The notes: a model not told the origin generated them from the sequence alone. Counted from the stretch's first letter, positions 45,483 to 60,590 are shown. The stretch is DNA of 64,000 nt from Aldrovandia affinis (GCA_029706075.1 JAINUG010000087.1:2768501-2832500); one strand, 5' to 3'. Numbers and translations: made by a program.

Positions 45483-48370
45483 GTAAGTGCCTCTTGCTCC
45501 TCTCCGTACTTCCCAGCATGCCTCGGCCCCCAGCCCCGTGGACAGGAAGTCACACACTCGGGCGCTCTCCAGCCAACGCTTCACACCCACTGAAGTCCAC
45601 ACGCATGTCAGGTGGATAGGGCGCTGCCTTTTGAGAGCGCCGGAAAAATGTCATCAAGTGGGGCTGTGCCAAACACTTCACATGAATGTGCAGCATTGTG
45701 ACGCGTGCGGTATTGCCTACCAAACACTGCTGCTGGGTTTGCGTGCACGAATCATTCTCAGTGAGATATGTATTTGTTTAAAAAAAGAGTAGGCTGGTAG
45801 GTTTGCTTTTAATCCCTGGTGACAATGACATTTTTGCTGCATGTTTTTAAAACAGGGGTACTCTCAATGTAGAGAATAGTTGAATAGTGGCTGTGGATTC
45901 GCACTGGTGTACGGTGCTAGAGTTGTGCGCTGTGCGCTGGCGGTCTCTTGGGGAACAGCAGTCGACACCACCCAGAGTGACGACGCGGTGAAAGGGGCAA
46001 CTCACTTCCCGAAACAGCACAGGTCTGCTCATTGACAGGGCCAGTTGTGAAGGTCACAGAAAACAATTGCGTCTGCCCTTCACAATCATACTCAAACAGC
46101 AGTTTGAGTTCAGCGGTGGCAGCCCCGCATCAAAGACGGGAGAGCACGCGACGAGCACTCGCTCTGCAAACGAAATGAAATGCAGGATTCCTGTAGGTTT
46201 TAGTGGGACATTGCCATTAACGACGTCTTTACACCTGGAGAACCAGATAGTGGGAGTTGCTGTTTCGATAATGACTTAAGCTAACGTTTCCAAATATTCT
46301 TACTGGCAAGCCAATGAAACTACCTGAAGCAATTTAGCAGCGTTCCCTAATTTAGTACCAAATGAGTTCAACTTGAACAATGAAGTGCTGAGGCAGAAAC
46401 AAGAAAGACCCCTAGCTCATAAAAAGCCAATAAGAATTGAAAGACACGATAGTTTAAAGAGGAGTGCGCCGTACGTAATGTGCCAGACGTTTTTTCCGAG
46501 CAAAAAGAAAAAGGACTGAATTGGCCTCATTGAATTGGCCTCATTGTATTTTTTTTTGCCGTGACTCGGCCATTTGTATAATTAAGCCATGCCTTCGGGG
46601 CTACATGGCCCATCTTACAACGTGAACCCATTACGACCGACTCAAGCTCAAAAATAATTATTTTGTGTTTTAACATCTTCGCCCTGGATCACCAAAGGTT
46701 ATAACCTCTTACCAAAAAAAGCATAAAATAACATCCCACAAAAAACAGAGTATTTACTGCAGACTTTTTAAAAACAGTAGGGTTTATTCATGTGAAAATC
46801 TTCACTTAAGCCTTTAAGTCAAACGGGGATACTGCACGAGGCAAGAAATATTAGTGTGTTTTCTTCCTGATTGAACTCTTTCCTTCCCTAAAGTGACAAT
46901 GACATGTTCCCTTTTATTTGTTGGCGAAGTGTTGAATAGGCATGAGGGAACAGAATGGCTGACCTATTCTTTACGGGCCTGTCATACTGCACTGTTCCCT
47001 AAGGGTGTGTCCGACTCCATAAAACATTTACTGCGGGGACAAGTCCGAGAGGGGGGCGTGTCTCCTCCGCCTTCCTGTGCAGTGAAATCGCCGGGGATGT
47101 CTTTTAATACGCGAATAAAAGCCACTGGCATTGAGCTAATCCCTCTCCTGACCTGTTGATTTTGGAGAGAGGTTTTGAGGCAACTTTGTGGGATTTGAGG
47201 TGTGTGCAGACAGGGGTGGTCTCAGTAAAGCTTGGTCGATCTAGCCAGTTTGTTCCAAAAGCTGGAACTGACCTGGAGTCAGTTATACTCAGGCCCAAAT
47301 CCAACCCCAGCCAGTTTGTGCCTAAAACTGAAACAGAGCTTGGGTCAGTGCCCGGGGGAGGCTGTTCCTCAAAGTCTTAGGTTGTTATTACAGTGGGATG
47401 TTATAGTTTGTATTCTCTTGTGGTCTTCGGCCACATTCTCTATTTTAATTTAATTTAATTCATTCTGTGCTTGCATTTTTACCCTTTAGAAATAGTATTA
47501 ATTGATTCATTAATTTTATTTATTTCTTTATTTTATTTAGCCATTTATTTGTCAGGGATAATGCAACTTACAACTTAAAAACATGCAGTGCAAAAAAAAG
47601 GAAGATGCACTGCATACAGGGTTTCTAGCCAGAGCTAACTTGTGACCCTTGTCCCTGGTTAGGCTTTTGAATTGAAAAAAATGCATATGAGTACCATGTG
47701 CTATGATATATGGTGTAATTGTATTGCATGGCAAGTATTTATGTCTTGTTTGTACAAGGTGCTGCTGATGCATGTGCTCTCTCCTCGGGGACCCTGATCT
47801 ATGGCTCAGGCGCTCCTGGAGGCTTGGTTTATACGGGCCTGGACTGACCGTTCTGATCCTGCGCTCCAGTCGGAATGTTGTTTGCGTAACGTCTCAGCCC
47901 TCGGTAATGAGAATGTAATACGATGTTGACAAAGCTGTTTGTAATTGGTAGATTCCAGGTGACTGCAGGCCCTTTATTTGACCAAAGAGTGCAGCGGGGG
48001 CTTATCGAAAGCCTGCGTGGGTCCCTCTACACAAAGGGGGGCCGTGTAATTGAAATGTAATTGCATTCGGGTTGCCGTTTCATCTTCGTGATGAGATGTT
48101 GTTTTGTGACGATAAAACGGAATTTAATCAATATCAAAGGAGCTTATTGTTTTACGTGGCTCGTTGATGAGCAGTTTGGACTGGGACGAGCATCGGGGCG
48201 CCGCGAGACACTGTCTCAGACACTTGCGGGGGCGAGGAATCCGGTGAATCGGGAGAGCGCACGCTGTCGCCGTCTGTTTCTGCATCGCTCTCTCGGGGCT
48301 GTGAGGTAAATAGGGATAATTCAGCGCCGAGGGAGGCAGAGCTGCAGGTCTCTGCTGCCGTTTGACATTA
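45483..48370. other. Intronic DNA downstream of the second ADAM exon
   Basis: A short tandem duplication of gaattggcctcatt occurs at about 46517-46545 and ATTTA-rich sequence near 47440-47545. 47860-48330 looks GC-balanced and non-repetitive. No further ADAM exon was recognised. Confidence 0.35.
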
Positions 48371-48374
48371 GGCC

Positions 48375-49053
48375 CTGTGAGAGGAGAGAGAGGCCCTGTC
48401 TGAGGAGAGAGGCCCTGTCAGAGGAGAGAGAGGCCCTGTGAGAGGAGAGAGGCCCTGTCAGAGGAGAGGAGGCCCTGTGAGAGGAGAGGGAGGCCCTGTA
48501 AGAGGAGAGAGGCCCTGTCAGAGGAGAGGAGAGAGGCCCTGTGAGAGGAGAGAGAGGCCCTGTGAGAGGAGAGAGAGGCCCTGTCAGAGGAGAGAGGCCC
48601 TGTCAGAGGAGAGGGAGGCCCTGTCAGAGGAGAGGAGGCCCTGTCAGAGGAGAGGGAGGCCCTGTGAGAGGAGGGAGGCCCTGTCAGAGGAGAGAGGCCC
48701 TGTCAGAGGAGAGGGAGGCCCTGTGAGAGGAGGGAGGCCCTGTCAGAGGAGAGGGAGGCCCTGTCAGAGGAGAGAGGCCCTGTCAGAGGAGAGGGAGGCC
48801 CTATCAGAGGAGGAGAGAGGCCCTGTCAGAGGAGAGAGGCCCTGTCAGAGGAGAGAGGCCCTGTCAGAGGAGAGGGAGGCCCTGTCAGAGGAGAGAGAGG
48901 CCCTGTCAGAGGAGAGAGGCCCTGTCAGAGGAGGGAGGCCCTGTCAGAGGAGAGGGAGGCCCTGTCAGAGGAGAGGAGGCCCTGTCAGAGGAGAGGGAGG
49001 CCCTATCAGAGGAGAGGGAGGCCCTGTCAGAGGAGAGGGGCCCTGTCAGAGGA
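48375..49053. repeat. 20-bp minisatellite (GAGGCCCTGTCAGAGGAGAG), over 30 copies
   Basis: Units of 18-24 bp vary mainly in the length of the purine part (GGAGAG, GGAGAGAG, GGAGGG). The plus strand is open for 212 codons with a repetitive RRG/PCQ composition, and the strand is strongly purine-biased. This open frame is a repeat by-product. Confidence 0.96.
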
Positions 49054-49145
49054 GTGATTTCTGTGTCTGTGTGTGATTTCAAGTGTGTATGTATGTGTGC
49101 ATACAATGATTGTGGGTGTGTGAGTGAGTGTGTATGAGAGTGTGC

Positions 49146-49303
49146 GAGTGAGTGTGTATGGGAGTATGTGAATGAGCGCTTAACTGTGTGTGCGTATATA
49201 TTGTGAGTGTGTATGCAAGTGTGTGAGTGAGTGTGTATGAGGGTGTGTGAATGAGTGCTTAACCGCGTGTGAGTATATATTATGAGTGCGTATGCGAGTG
49301 TGT
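49146..49303. repeat. 79-bp GT-rich unit, two tandem copies
   Basis: 49146-49224 and 49225-49303 share gagtgagtgtgtatg, tgtgaatgag.gcttaac and gtatatatt in the same order, with several substitutions. Confidence 0.8.
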
Positions 49304-50840
49304 GAGTGTGCGTTCACAAATGCATGCCAGTCCAGCCGTGTGTCATTCTCCCCAGTAAAATTCCTTGATACTCTGACAGTGTAATTAAAGGTAAGCGCTC
49401 ATGTGGCGTGTGCCCCGTCGCTCCGCTCACTTTGAATAGATGGGAAACTGGGGACATCTTATCTCCCAGCACTGTGCTTTGAGAGCAGTGGCTTTCGAGA
49501 CATCTCACCTCGAGAGCGGCGCCATTAGCGAAGCACTCACATTTTCCTTATCAGCAGAATACCTGAGAATACACACGCAGGCTGCCAGGGTGATAAATGA
49601 GGGAGGGAGCAAGCGAATGAGAGATGAAGAGAGAGAGAGAGAGAGAGAGCGCGAGGTGGGAGGAGGGAGAGGAGAAAGAGAGGCAGGAGAGGTGGGGGCA
49701 TGTATTATTCTGCAGCGTGTTGACCACGAGGAGAGCGTGGTAGCAATCTAACAAGTAAATGTGTAACTAAATAAATAAATGAATGAAGGAATGGATCAGT
49801 CATATTTGTAATATATAATACACCACCAATGGGATCCCTGTATTTGTTCAGAAATGTGTTGTTTATTTCACATAAACAACTTGTGAGAAAGGAGCAAGTT
49901 TTTCTCATCTGGTTCTGTGGCTGAAGAGCACCAGGGGGGTAGAGTGTTTTTCAGTGCCCCCACAATCCTCGTTTCCTTGGAGATGCTGTATGGGGGACCC
50001 TAACCATAATCTCTTGTGGATCAGAGCATTTTGTAGGATTGTTTCTCTTAGACATTCAGTCTGTAGGCTTTGTAATAGGAATGCACTATTTTGTCACATT
50101 CGTTATGTGTGCTATTTCACAGTTTACATACTGTATACTGTGGGCTGCCCGTGAAAAGAGTTGAGTGTGATCCCATCATATTGAAGGGTCTGGCTAAATG
50201 GTCTCTGCTCAGCAGAAATACAACAAAGTCCTGGGGGTCGTCACATTCTCCTCGCATCTTTGACAGGTCTCATGAAAAACGGCAGCTCAGTTGTGAGCGA
50301 GCGTCTGAGCAAGTGAAGTTGGCTCTGCCCAAAATCCTCGGTTCACGAGCGCTTATGAGAGGATGGGCGGACCTTTTTGGTGTTGCCAAGACTCTGAGCA
50401 TTCCCATGAAAAAACAGGAGGGACCCTGACACGGGCAGGGCGTGGGACGTCCCGCGGCAGCCGACATGTTTGGTTTGACCTCTCGCCGGCCAAAACGGCA
50501 GTGCAACTGTGGGGTTTGGTCTGTCCTGGGGAAACTGGGTCAACAGAGAGAACTGGTAAAAGCTTGGAGGAAGTGGGGGGTGTCGGTTTCAAATTTCCCC
50601 TTTAAAGCCGTGCTGGCAGGACATCTCCCACAGGGACCCTAGTCTGTGGCTGGACCAGTGCCCAGGGAGGGGGGATTGACCATGGAGCAAATGAAAGCTC
50701 TCCAAAATAAACACAGAAGCCACAAGAGCTATGTGGTATTCTTCCAGCATACACAGTATATTGAGATCAATTCTCAAATATGATGTTTAAACATGGCTGT
50801 GTGGTAAAAAAATAAAAGAATTTAATCAAAATTTTCAAAT
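49304..50840. other. Unannotated DNA
   Basis: A short GA run lies at 49629-49650. Frames at 50091-50605 show no family resemblance. Confidence 0.35.
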
Positions 50841-51062
50841 GGGGCCCTGGGTGGCGCAATCGGTACAGGCAGTTACCTGGAGTGCAGGTTGCCCACTGCA
50901 GCCAGGGTTCGATCCCGGCTGTGCCAGTCCAGCTCTGGCCAGGAGTCCCACTCAGGGGTGGCGGTTGACTGTCTGCCCCAAGGGGAGGGGTGAGGGAAGC
51001 CGTCATGAGCTCGCTGCAGGCACAGAAAGCTTCCCTGATGGCTAGGAGAGTTCCGTCTCAAA
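50841..51062 (+). mobile_element. tRNA-derived SINE, plus strand
   Basis: The head carries an A-box-like GGTGGCGCAATCGGTACAGG and a B box CAGGGTTCGATCCCGGC. The body contains cagctctggccaggagtccc and gactgtctgccccaagggga, which matches in sense the bodies of the minus-strand SINEs at 24425 and 26895. The usual tail is not clear. Confidence 0.82.
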
Positions 51063-51368
51063 CTCAGGGGGGTACAAATTTGACCAGTAGAGGGTACAAT
51101 GGGGGGAAGTAATAAATAAATATATATTTTTTCTTACCATATCTTAAACATATTTAAATGTGTAAGACCTATTATTAAATGGATTTCTGAAAATGTAGAT
51201 GTTCAGATGAAATGATTTACCCACTCATATAATGAATAATCTCATACAATAATCTATTCATGAGTGTCATCCATCTTTCATATTCCCGAAGAGCCGAGCT
51301 GTAAGATAAACAGAGGGTGTGGTAATTCACATTCTTTGTTGGCGTGGATAGATGGCACTTGACACACA

Positions 51369-51399
<31 letters not shown>

Positions 51400-53930
51400 G
51401 GGGGCAATTACCACACAGTGGGGGAACGGTTAAATGCTATATTAAATTTGAATTTCAAATGTCTCAGTTCGGCAGTGGATTAAGAGTAAGCCGTGGATAT
51501 ATGGTAATGGAGAGCTTTTTGCATCAATTACATTTTCATCACTCTCAAAACAAACACATGCAGCTCGCGCTTTTGGGAAATAAGCAATCAGCTTCCGATC
51601 TCTCAAAGTCACTAATGATGAGAACTCAGCAAAAATCTGCTAGTGCAATCAAAGAGCACGATCTCCGAGGCAGACAAGCTTTAATAGGTGTTAATTAGGC
51701 AAAATCCCAGAGAACTTTAGGGCAGAATAACCGCAAGCGTTTGAATCATCTCTGTGCTTTCATTACTTCCAAGCCCAAACAATATTCCTCTGGAATGAAT
51801 TTGCTTTAACTTGGAATTTGGTCCTTTGCACTCAAAGTTTTATTGTTATTCAAATCAAGGCCGGGCCCTAGCTTGGTTCGAGCCTCGGCTAAGTCGTTAG
51901 CAGGCGATGACTGGGAGCCCACAGCGGCGGGACACAGTTTGCCTGGGCACACCGGGGGTAGAGTGGGTTACCACTGCATTAGTTCCTCCCAGCGATGTGC
52001 CAGGCTCCTGCAGAGAGCAGCCTGTAGTGTAGCCTGTTGGGTGTAAAATAGTCACTGGCTTCAATTGCATTACTCATTGGTGTGCAAAGTGTGGGGAAAA
52101 GGGGAAAGAAATAGAAGAAATTGAAAGTAAAGTAAAAAAAACAGAAGAAGAAAAAGAAAGAAGTCGAGCCTGTTTGAAGCCTTAAATATTTTAGAAGGAG
52201 CGAGTAGATAGACAGAGGGTGGTAAAGGCTTGAGATAGAGAGGGAAGGAGAGAGACAGACTGTTAGACTTTATGACTCTTATACTCTTAAAACGCAGCCT
52301 TGGTGGAAACCTCCATGCAATTGGTGCAAGTCTCAAAGGAGCTGCAAACTGTGCACTTTCAGTCCCGAGTAGGTGGTTTCAAGGTGTGAAAAATATACCA
52401 GATGAAACGCATCGTGGGTTTGACCTCTAAATAATCGTTCTTCCAGCACAGCACCGACAGTTTGTTTTAATTAGAAAAACTAATTGTTTAAACATTTTTT
52501 TTTTTTTTATTGTTGATACAGCGTTACATGGTTAGTGGTCATATAAAACACCACAAAAGTAATATTGGCACTATTTCATATGGAAACTAATATTATATTT
52601 TGTAACTAATTATACAATGTATATATACAGTATATACATATAAATATATATTATAAATAATCTAAATAGTAGTGTGCAAGTAGCCGGGTTTTGCTTTACA
52701 TGTTTATTTTCTTAGAAACAAACCCTCATACATTATTTGATCATCTGTTGTTTTGATCTGCATTTCCTCAATTCAGGGTTCAAGGTTACATGCAGCTCTC
52801 TTTCTCCTTCGGCTGTAGAATTAGCTGTGAGTTCACTCCGAGTACCGCTTTTTTAAAACCGGTGGCAACTGGTTTCACCACAATCACTTTGATCCTGTTT
52901 TCAGTGAGTGTAGACTGAAAGGAATAGTATATTTCCTTAACAAACACAATGCCTTGTTTAAGAGCCAAATTGGATTTGTACCAACCCAGTGCAGGAAAGA
53001 TCACATCCTACACACCACAAAAGGAAAATAAAAGTATTCGTTTTTTATTTTCAATAATAATTTTCAATATTATTCGAACTCACGTGGGACCAACCCTTGC
53101 ATGTTTGAATAAAAGGCAACAATGCTTTTGGTGTGTGTCATTGTTATGGAGTGGCGTTAAAAAAATGCGTATTTGCATGGTTTATTGTTTTCATCTGCGC
53201 TGTGCCTAAGTGTCTTAGCAACACAAGATCTCTTGTAATGCAAATACAATGCACTTGATACCAATACAACATAATTTGATTTTGAAATGGGAATATGTTT
53301 TTGATAGAGCGAGAGGGTGGGTGGGAGAGAAAGGACGAGAGAGGGGGGCAGATGGAGAGCTGGAAACAGGTCGGAATGGTTTCGTGGCAGCAGCCGACCC
53401 GAGTCAGAGCTCTGCAGGACCTCTCGGCCCCGCGTGTGTCTGATCTGCGTTCGGACCGGCGCAGCTGTGAGAACCCCTGGACACAGCTGTCTGGTCTTCA
53501 GTAGGTCCCCTTGTTTGTTCTAAATATCTGATATTGTGTCTGCCCACACGTCCTGTACCTGCCAGGCTCGTTTACAGGTCTCAACTAGTGGCAGCTGGTC
53601 AGGTGGGAATAGAGGAAGATCAAATCTTACCTTTAAATCGACCATGGGTCTCAACCCGATTTCATTTATTTCGCTTAATTAACAAGCGAGCCAAATAATT
53701 GAATAACCCATTGGCGAGGAACCACAAAGCCTCCCCTTAATTGTCTCACATCGTTGCGTTCTCTTATTGCACGTCACGTTAGAGAAAGTAAAGGACAATG
53801 GGAGGTTTAATAGAGTAAAAATCAACTGATTCATTCTAGAGAATGCACTACACTTTTAATTTAAATCCCTCCACTAAATATTTAGCGCACTGGCTTTGAA
53901 AAACGTGCAATTTATTCAATTCATTAAAAA
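51063..53930. other. Unannotated DNA with a CA tract
   Basis: A CA run lies at 51361-51400, an AT-rich stretch at 52490-52680 and GA-rich DNA at 52090-52170. A minus-strand frame at 52786-53004 is coherent but unrecognised. Confidence 0.35.
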
Positions 53931-53934
53931 AACT

Positions 53935-54930
53935 TGATTAATCTCCGAGGGGCAATTCCTGAGGCAGGCATAGTAAAAATGGACAGTACAGGCATGACAT
54001 ATGAAGACAGTACATGACAAACAGATAGTGACCACATAGCAGTGACAGTACATGACAAACAGAACAAAGGGACTTAGTCCGGCAATAATAAATAAATGAG
54101 GAGTTCTTTAAAGTGCTTCGTGCGAGGGAGTGGGTGGCTGGCAGGACGATGGGTGAGGGGTTTTGTCCTAGGAGAGGGAGAAAGAGGGGGCAGGGGGGAG
54201 ACTGGAGTTCACACATGAAGGTTGCCTTCCTCCTGTTTGTCCTCGCTGCAGGGCAGCGCAGACGCCTGCCGGAGGGCAGCCATTCGAAGGTCCTGTGAAG
54301 GACATGGGTAGGGTCCTGTAAGATGGTGTGGGCTTTCCGGAGTGTTTGCTGGTCATGAAATGAGGTCAGAGACCAGAGGGGGTGGCCTATAATTTTAGAG
54401 CAGGTGTGCGCTTCTTGTTTTGGATTCTAAGAGAATGGAACCAGCAAATGAATGAGAAGGTTATTATACTTTCAGTGAAGGAGTTGTAAAACATATGTGA
54501 GGATGTTCCTGCTCACTCCGAAGTATTGGAGCTTCCTCGGAAGTATTGACACCGCTGGCACTTCTTGATGATCACCTCAGCGTTGGCCTCAAATCGAAGG
54601 TTTGTCATCAAAGACACACCCATGGTGTCCGGGTATTTGTACTGATGTACAACATCCACCGGTTCCCCGAATTGTGGCTGCGGTCTTCCCCACTCGGTGC
54701 CTGGAGAAGTCCACAAACATCTCCTTGGTCTTGGTGACGTTCGGCTCCAAGCAGGAGCTATCACACCATTTTACAAACTCTCTGAGGGCGGGCCCGTGAT
54801 TTTGTGCACAGCTCACATGATTTTCCGAATTAATGCACCGTTCGGCCCTAGAGCCAGTACAAAAGTGCGATTGGGTCCCTTGGCTTGTCTTTAGCTTGGC
54901 AAGCAGGTCCCAATTGCTCATTGTCTCGGG
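53935..54930 (-). pseudogene. Non-LTR retrotransposon (LINE) reverse-transcriptase fragment
   Basis: Minus-strand pieces run in order. FVKWCDSSCLEPNVTKTKEM and FVDFSR (54695-54790) are the fingers/thumb region after the RT active site. HQYKYPDTMGVSLMTNLRFE follows (a YKYLG..ID.KL.F-type block). After a deletion near 54310-54510 the C-terminal end has LRKAHTILQDPTHVLHRTFE and WLPSGRRLRCP (about 54235-54345), matching the LLPSGRRYR-type end of fish LINE ORF2. Frame changes and the missing middle make it dead. The clade (CR1/Rex-like or Jockey-like) is not settled by these pieces. Confidence 0.82.
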
Positions 54931-55825
54931 CGGCTGCCGGATACCCACCGCCGACCCGCCTTTGCTGTGCTCAGGGTCACAGCCGATCTTGGATCGTTAC
55001 TCTGCTCTGCAGCGCACAGTCTTGTCAGATAAGTGGGTACGTTTTGTCTGGAGCCCGGGACGGGAATAGGAGTTCCATGCGGGGGAGCGTAGCGGGCAGT
55101 TTTCTCCACATCGATTAATGCATCCCTGCAGACAGAGCGTGGGATCCCACCTCCGTCCTGCGCTGCGAACCCCACGTCATTACAGACACCCCACGCGAGG
55201 GCACCCTTCAAACAGTTCTGCAGTCTGCCAGGGGGGTGGGGGAGGGAGGGGGCAGTGGCATTGTTTACCTACGACCTTTCTCCGATAATGAGCTCTCCCC
55301 GGACTTGGCTAGTCCAGCAGAATTACAGCCATAAATCACGTCATACCGTTCCTTGCATTGCGGACCTGGAAGTGGCATTGTTGAAGATAAATATTTCACA
55401 CAGCATCATTTATTCATTTACACTTGATTTCATTCTTTTGTTCCCTCCTCGGTATGCAAAGATTCAGCGCAAAGAGAATTTTGTTTCTGGAGAAAGTTTT
55501 GTAGTGGAGGAAAGCACTGACTATTGTTTTTTTTTTTGTTCCCCTCATTTGATTGACTTGTTTCTGCACAAATGTGTCTGCAGCTTTGATATATCATATA
55601 AACTTTAGAACTCAAAATGAGAACTGAAAGCATTTGCTTTAGAAGTAGTTTTGTCAGTCTCTACGGTGGCATAACAGGAAAAGTGTCGCTGTAGTTTTCA
55701 ACATAGTCCGGAACAGATGCTCTGTCTTCTGGTGTTTATTTATTTAGTCATCATGAAGCCTGGAAACAAGTGTTTGTCAAAGGAAAGGAAGAACACATTA
55801 GGAAGTGTCAGAGGCAACAGTTGGG
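54931..55825. other. Unannotated DNA
   Basis: 54940-55250 is GC-rich and may be an extension of the LINE or a separate old insert; no motif decides this. The remainder is AT-rich. Confidence 0.3.
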
Positions 55826-55828
55826 TTC

Positions 55829-55955
<127 letters not shown>

Positions 55956-56309
55956 CTCTTGGAAAAGAGTTATCATTTCTTTCAAATAAAAAACTGTTTG
56001 CAATATTGGGCGATTCTGACAGTAATCTCTCCTAAGCAGAGAAATCCAGCCCTGTCAGGTATGCTCTTTGAAATGGCAGTGCAGTATTTGATGAAATGCA
56101 GAGGTGGGCAGAGGAGAGGAGGAACACTTCCAGGCTTTCAAAAAAGAAAAGCTTACTCGCAGAACATTCACAGAACGAACAAACGGAGAAACCAGGACAG
56201 CCCATCTCCGGCTAGGGCTCTGCTGCTCCTTCAAACCCCCTCCAAAAGGGACCGCAGCATCACTGGAACGAAGAGGAGAAAGTCTCCCCTTCCCCAGGGT
56301 CACAGCTGG

Positions 56310-58154
<1,845 letters not shown>

Positions 58155-58297
58155 TGCCATTTAGCAGACGCTTTTATCCAAAGCGACTTACAGTAGTGAA
58201 TGCATACATTTTTCAGTATATGTGGCCCCAGTGGGGATTGAACCCACAACCTAAGCGTTGCTAACGCCGTGCTCTACCAACTGAGCCACAGAGAACC
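58155..58297 (-). mobile_element. tRNA-derived SINE with L2-type tail, minus strand
   Basis: The minus strand reads GTGGCTCAGTTGGTAGAGCA (A box), GGTTGTGGGTTCAATCCCC (B box), then the tail gtaagtcgctttggataaaa and gcgtctgctaaatgg. Same family as 15259-15405 in the opposite orientation. Confidence 0.92.
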
Positions 58298-58682
58298 ATA
58301 GGATTCATAGCCGTTTACCAGGTAGCTACTCTAAATAGGCCACTCTTGGATTTTTTGCAATGGGAGTTGAGTCCGTGAAAAAAAAATAGCAGAACGTTTA
58401 GACGATTTGACAGATGACTACACAGCTAAAGAGCACCATGCTTTATTTGAGCACAGTAGGACCGACGATATGGTTGAATTAGTGACCTCAGTGACCATGT
58501 CAAAAACTGTTTATTTTAAAACATAGTCGTGCATCTAATTCAGTAGTAAAAGTAGAGGTGCTTTTATTCATTTAATTTTGGAGCTCAATTTTCAGCTTTG
58601 TTTGCTACTCTACAGCAGCTATAGGACCAGTGGTAAAGCCCACATTTATGGACAGCAAAACAGAGTCACAATTTGCACATTA
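58298..58682. other. Unannotated DNA
   Basis: Nothing recognised between the SINE and the hAT element. Confidence 0.35.
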
Positions 58683-59419
58683 GTCTAGATCAGTAGTTCT
58701 CAAAGTGAGGGTCGCGAGATCCGTTTGGGGGTTGCGAGATGATTTCAAGAGTGTGAGAAAACATTATGACAATAAAATGCTATCTTTTTAAACCGTAATT
58801 GCATTTATGCATAACATAAAAAATAATAGGCCTATTATTCATGTGGTAGCCTACCATTTTTTGTTTAAAAATCAGAGTATGTAGCCTACGATATTTTGGT
58901 TCTCAAACTTTTCAGCCCGTGACTCCCAGTAGAGATGAGACCCCCATGCTCCCCCCTTCCCCGAGGTGCTTACGACAATTTGGATCGAGTGCTCTGCTTG
59001 CAAGAGCTCTCTGTGTATAATGCAGTGTGAAATTAACATGATGTGCTACTTGTAAGACTCTTGCCTTCAGTCCTTTCTTTTTACCCAATATTAGTTTTCT
59101 CCAGCGCAGTGCAAACGCATGTCCTCACTGTTTCAACCTCACATTTAAATTAAAGTGTACTGGTTTATCAGCATGAGAGGTAGATAGATGGCTTTTCTGA
59201 ATTAAATTAATCAGTTGCTTCAGAGTGACTGTCAATATGAGTTGCGCCTAAATGTATTAATATTAACAAACATTTTCCCAGTAGCCTCGTCTGACCTGTC
59301 ATAAATGTATTTACGACATGTCAGTTACTGTACATTTACAGTGCAACACTAAACGTACTAGCCTACAAACTGCCTTGTGTGTGCATAATTGTTTTTTGCA
59401 ATTAGCTAATGTTAAACTG

Positions 59420-60022
59420 CAAAATGGAATGGTGGTTAATCCGTAAAAACAAGGACACAACAGATATTGAGATTGACAACATTCACCCTGAAGCAATTCA
59501 TGAAATTAATTCAGAAAAGCCATCTATATAAAATGATATGGGACGTGACAAATGCATAGGTAAGGCCGTACACCACCAGTCTGACCAATTGTCCAATTGT
59601 CTGAAATATCGTGACGAATTCATCCAGTATGGATTCACTTGTTTTATCATCAATGAGGTGCAACACCCCCAATGCTCTGTGTGTACAGAAGTGCTTGCAC
59701 ACGAAAGCTTAAAGTCCATAAAAATGAAATGACACATGCTAACCAAGCAACCCGATTATACTGATAAACGAATAGACATTTTCAGCCGAAAGGAATGAGA
59801 ATTGCTGGGCCAAAAACAAGTAATGACACAGCAAACCACAATCCCTGCAAAAGCTCAAATGGCAACGTATGTGGTGGCATACTTATTTGCACAGTCCAAA
59901 AAGCCACATACAATTGCCTCAGGCACACTGGCTGAGTTCTGGATTTCGGTTGTGGAGGAATACCCAGAGCTTTTGGCCGCGATTGATGTACTGATTCCTT
60001 TCAGATCGACCTATTTAGAGTA
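59420..60022 (+). pseudogene. Internally deleted hAT transposase (SCAND3/ZBED5-like)
   Basis: The N-terminal part contains YGFTCFIINEVQHPQCSVC and LAHESLKSIKMK, the BED-type finger region of Charlie-group transposases. Next come a stop at 59731 and QTTIPAKAQMATYVVAYLFA then QSKKPHTIA, the conserved start of the catalytic region. Without the catalytic core it passes directly to LAEFWISVVEEYPELLAAID and VLIPFRSTYLE, the C-terminal dimerisation (hATC) region. The middle roughly 400 residues of an intact enzyme are therefore missing. It could not cut DNA. The junction lies near 59930. Confidence 0.85.
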
Positions 60023-60590
60023 GCCTCCTTTTTTATTCATACCCTTGATAAAGATGAACAAAACAGATTAAAATAAACTATGTAATAATAAAAAATATAT
60101 ATATTCTGAAAATTCCAAACCTACATTACTAATACAATTGTTAATCTGGATCACAATTATTCATACCCCTAACTATTATTTTCAATTTAATCCAACAAAA
60201 ACGAATCTTCATAAATGTACTTCTTTGAAGTTCATTGGAAGGTTATGGAACTATACAGTGACTATAAATGATTTCCTGTTTCCCTAGGGTATACAAAGGA
60301 GAGAACACACATTTGAAATACTGTGGTCAGCCATCATCATGGTGAAAGGCAAAGAACTCCTTGAAAGCATTAGACAAAAGGTTATTGACCTCTACAGATC
60401 AGGAGATGGCTACAAAAAACTAAAAAGATAAAAGATACCGCTTTCCACTGTTGTGTCAATTATTAGAAAGTTTAACTCGAACAGTGGCTAACCTGCCAGG
60501 TAGAGGACGCAAGTCTATCGCAAAAACTTGGAGTCAAACAAAAGGGGTATCTTGGAAATCACAAAAAAACTCAGGCTTACAAACAATCGG
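60023..60590 (+). pseudogene. Tc1-like transposase N-terminal relic inserted in the hAT element
   Basis: MVKGKELLESIRQKVIDLYR and SGDGYKKLKR (about 60340-60430) are the first helix-turn-helix of Tc1-type transposases. After a stop at 60429 the frame continues IPLSTVVSIIRKF and NLPGRGRKSIAK, the second DNA-binding part with the GRPR-like hook. Catalytic parts are missing. Noncoding Tc1 sequence (tattcatacccctaactatt) precedes it. The insertion breaks the hAT relic just after its C-terminal region. Confidence 0.85.

Noticed and set aside
45297-45593. 98-codon plus-strand frame across the second ADAM exon
   Set aside because: It is in a different frame from the ADAM peptide and runs through both splice sites.
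52786-53004. Minus-strand frame of 72 codons with coherent composition
   Set aside because: I could not place it in any family; it may be an old repeat. Left unannotated, a protein search would decide.
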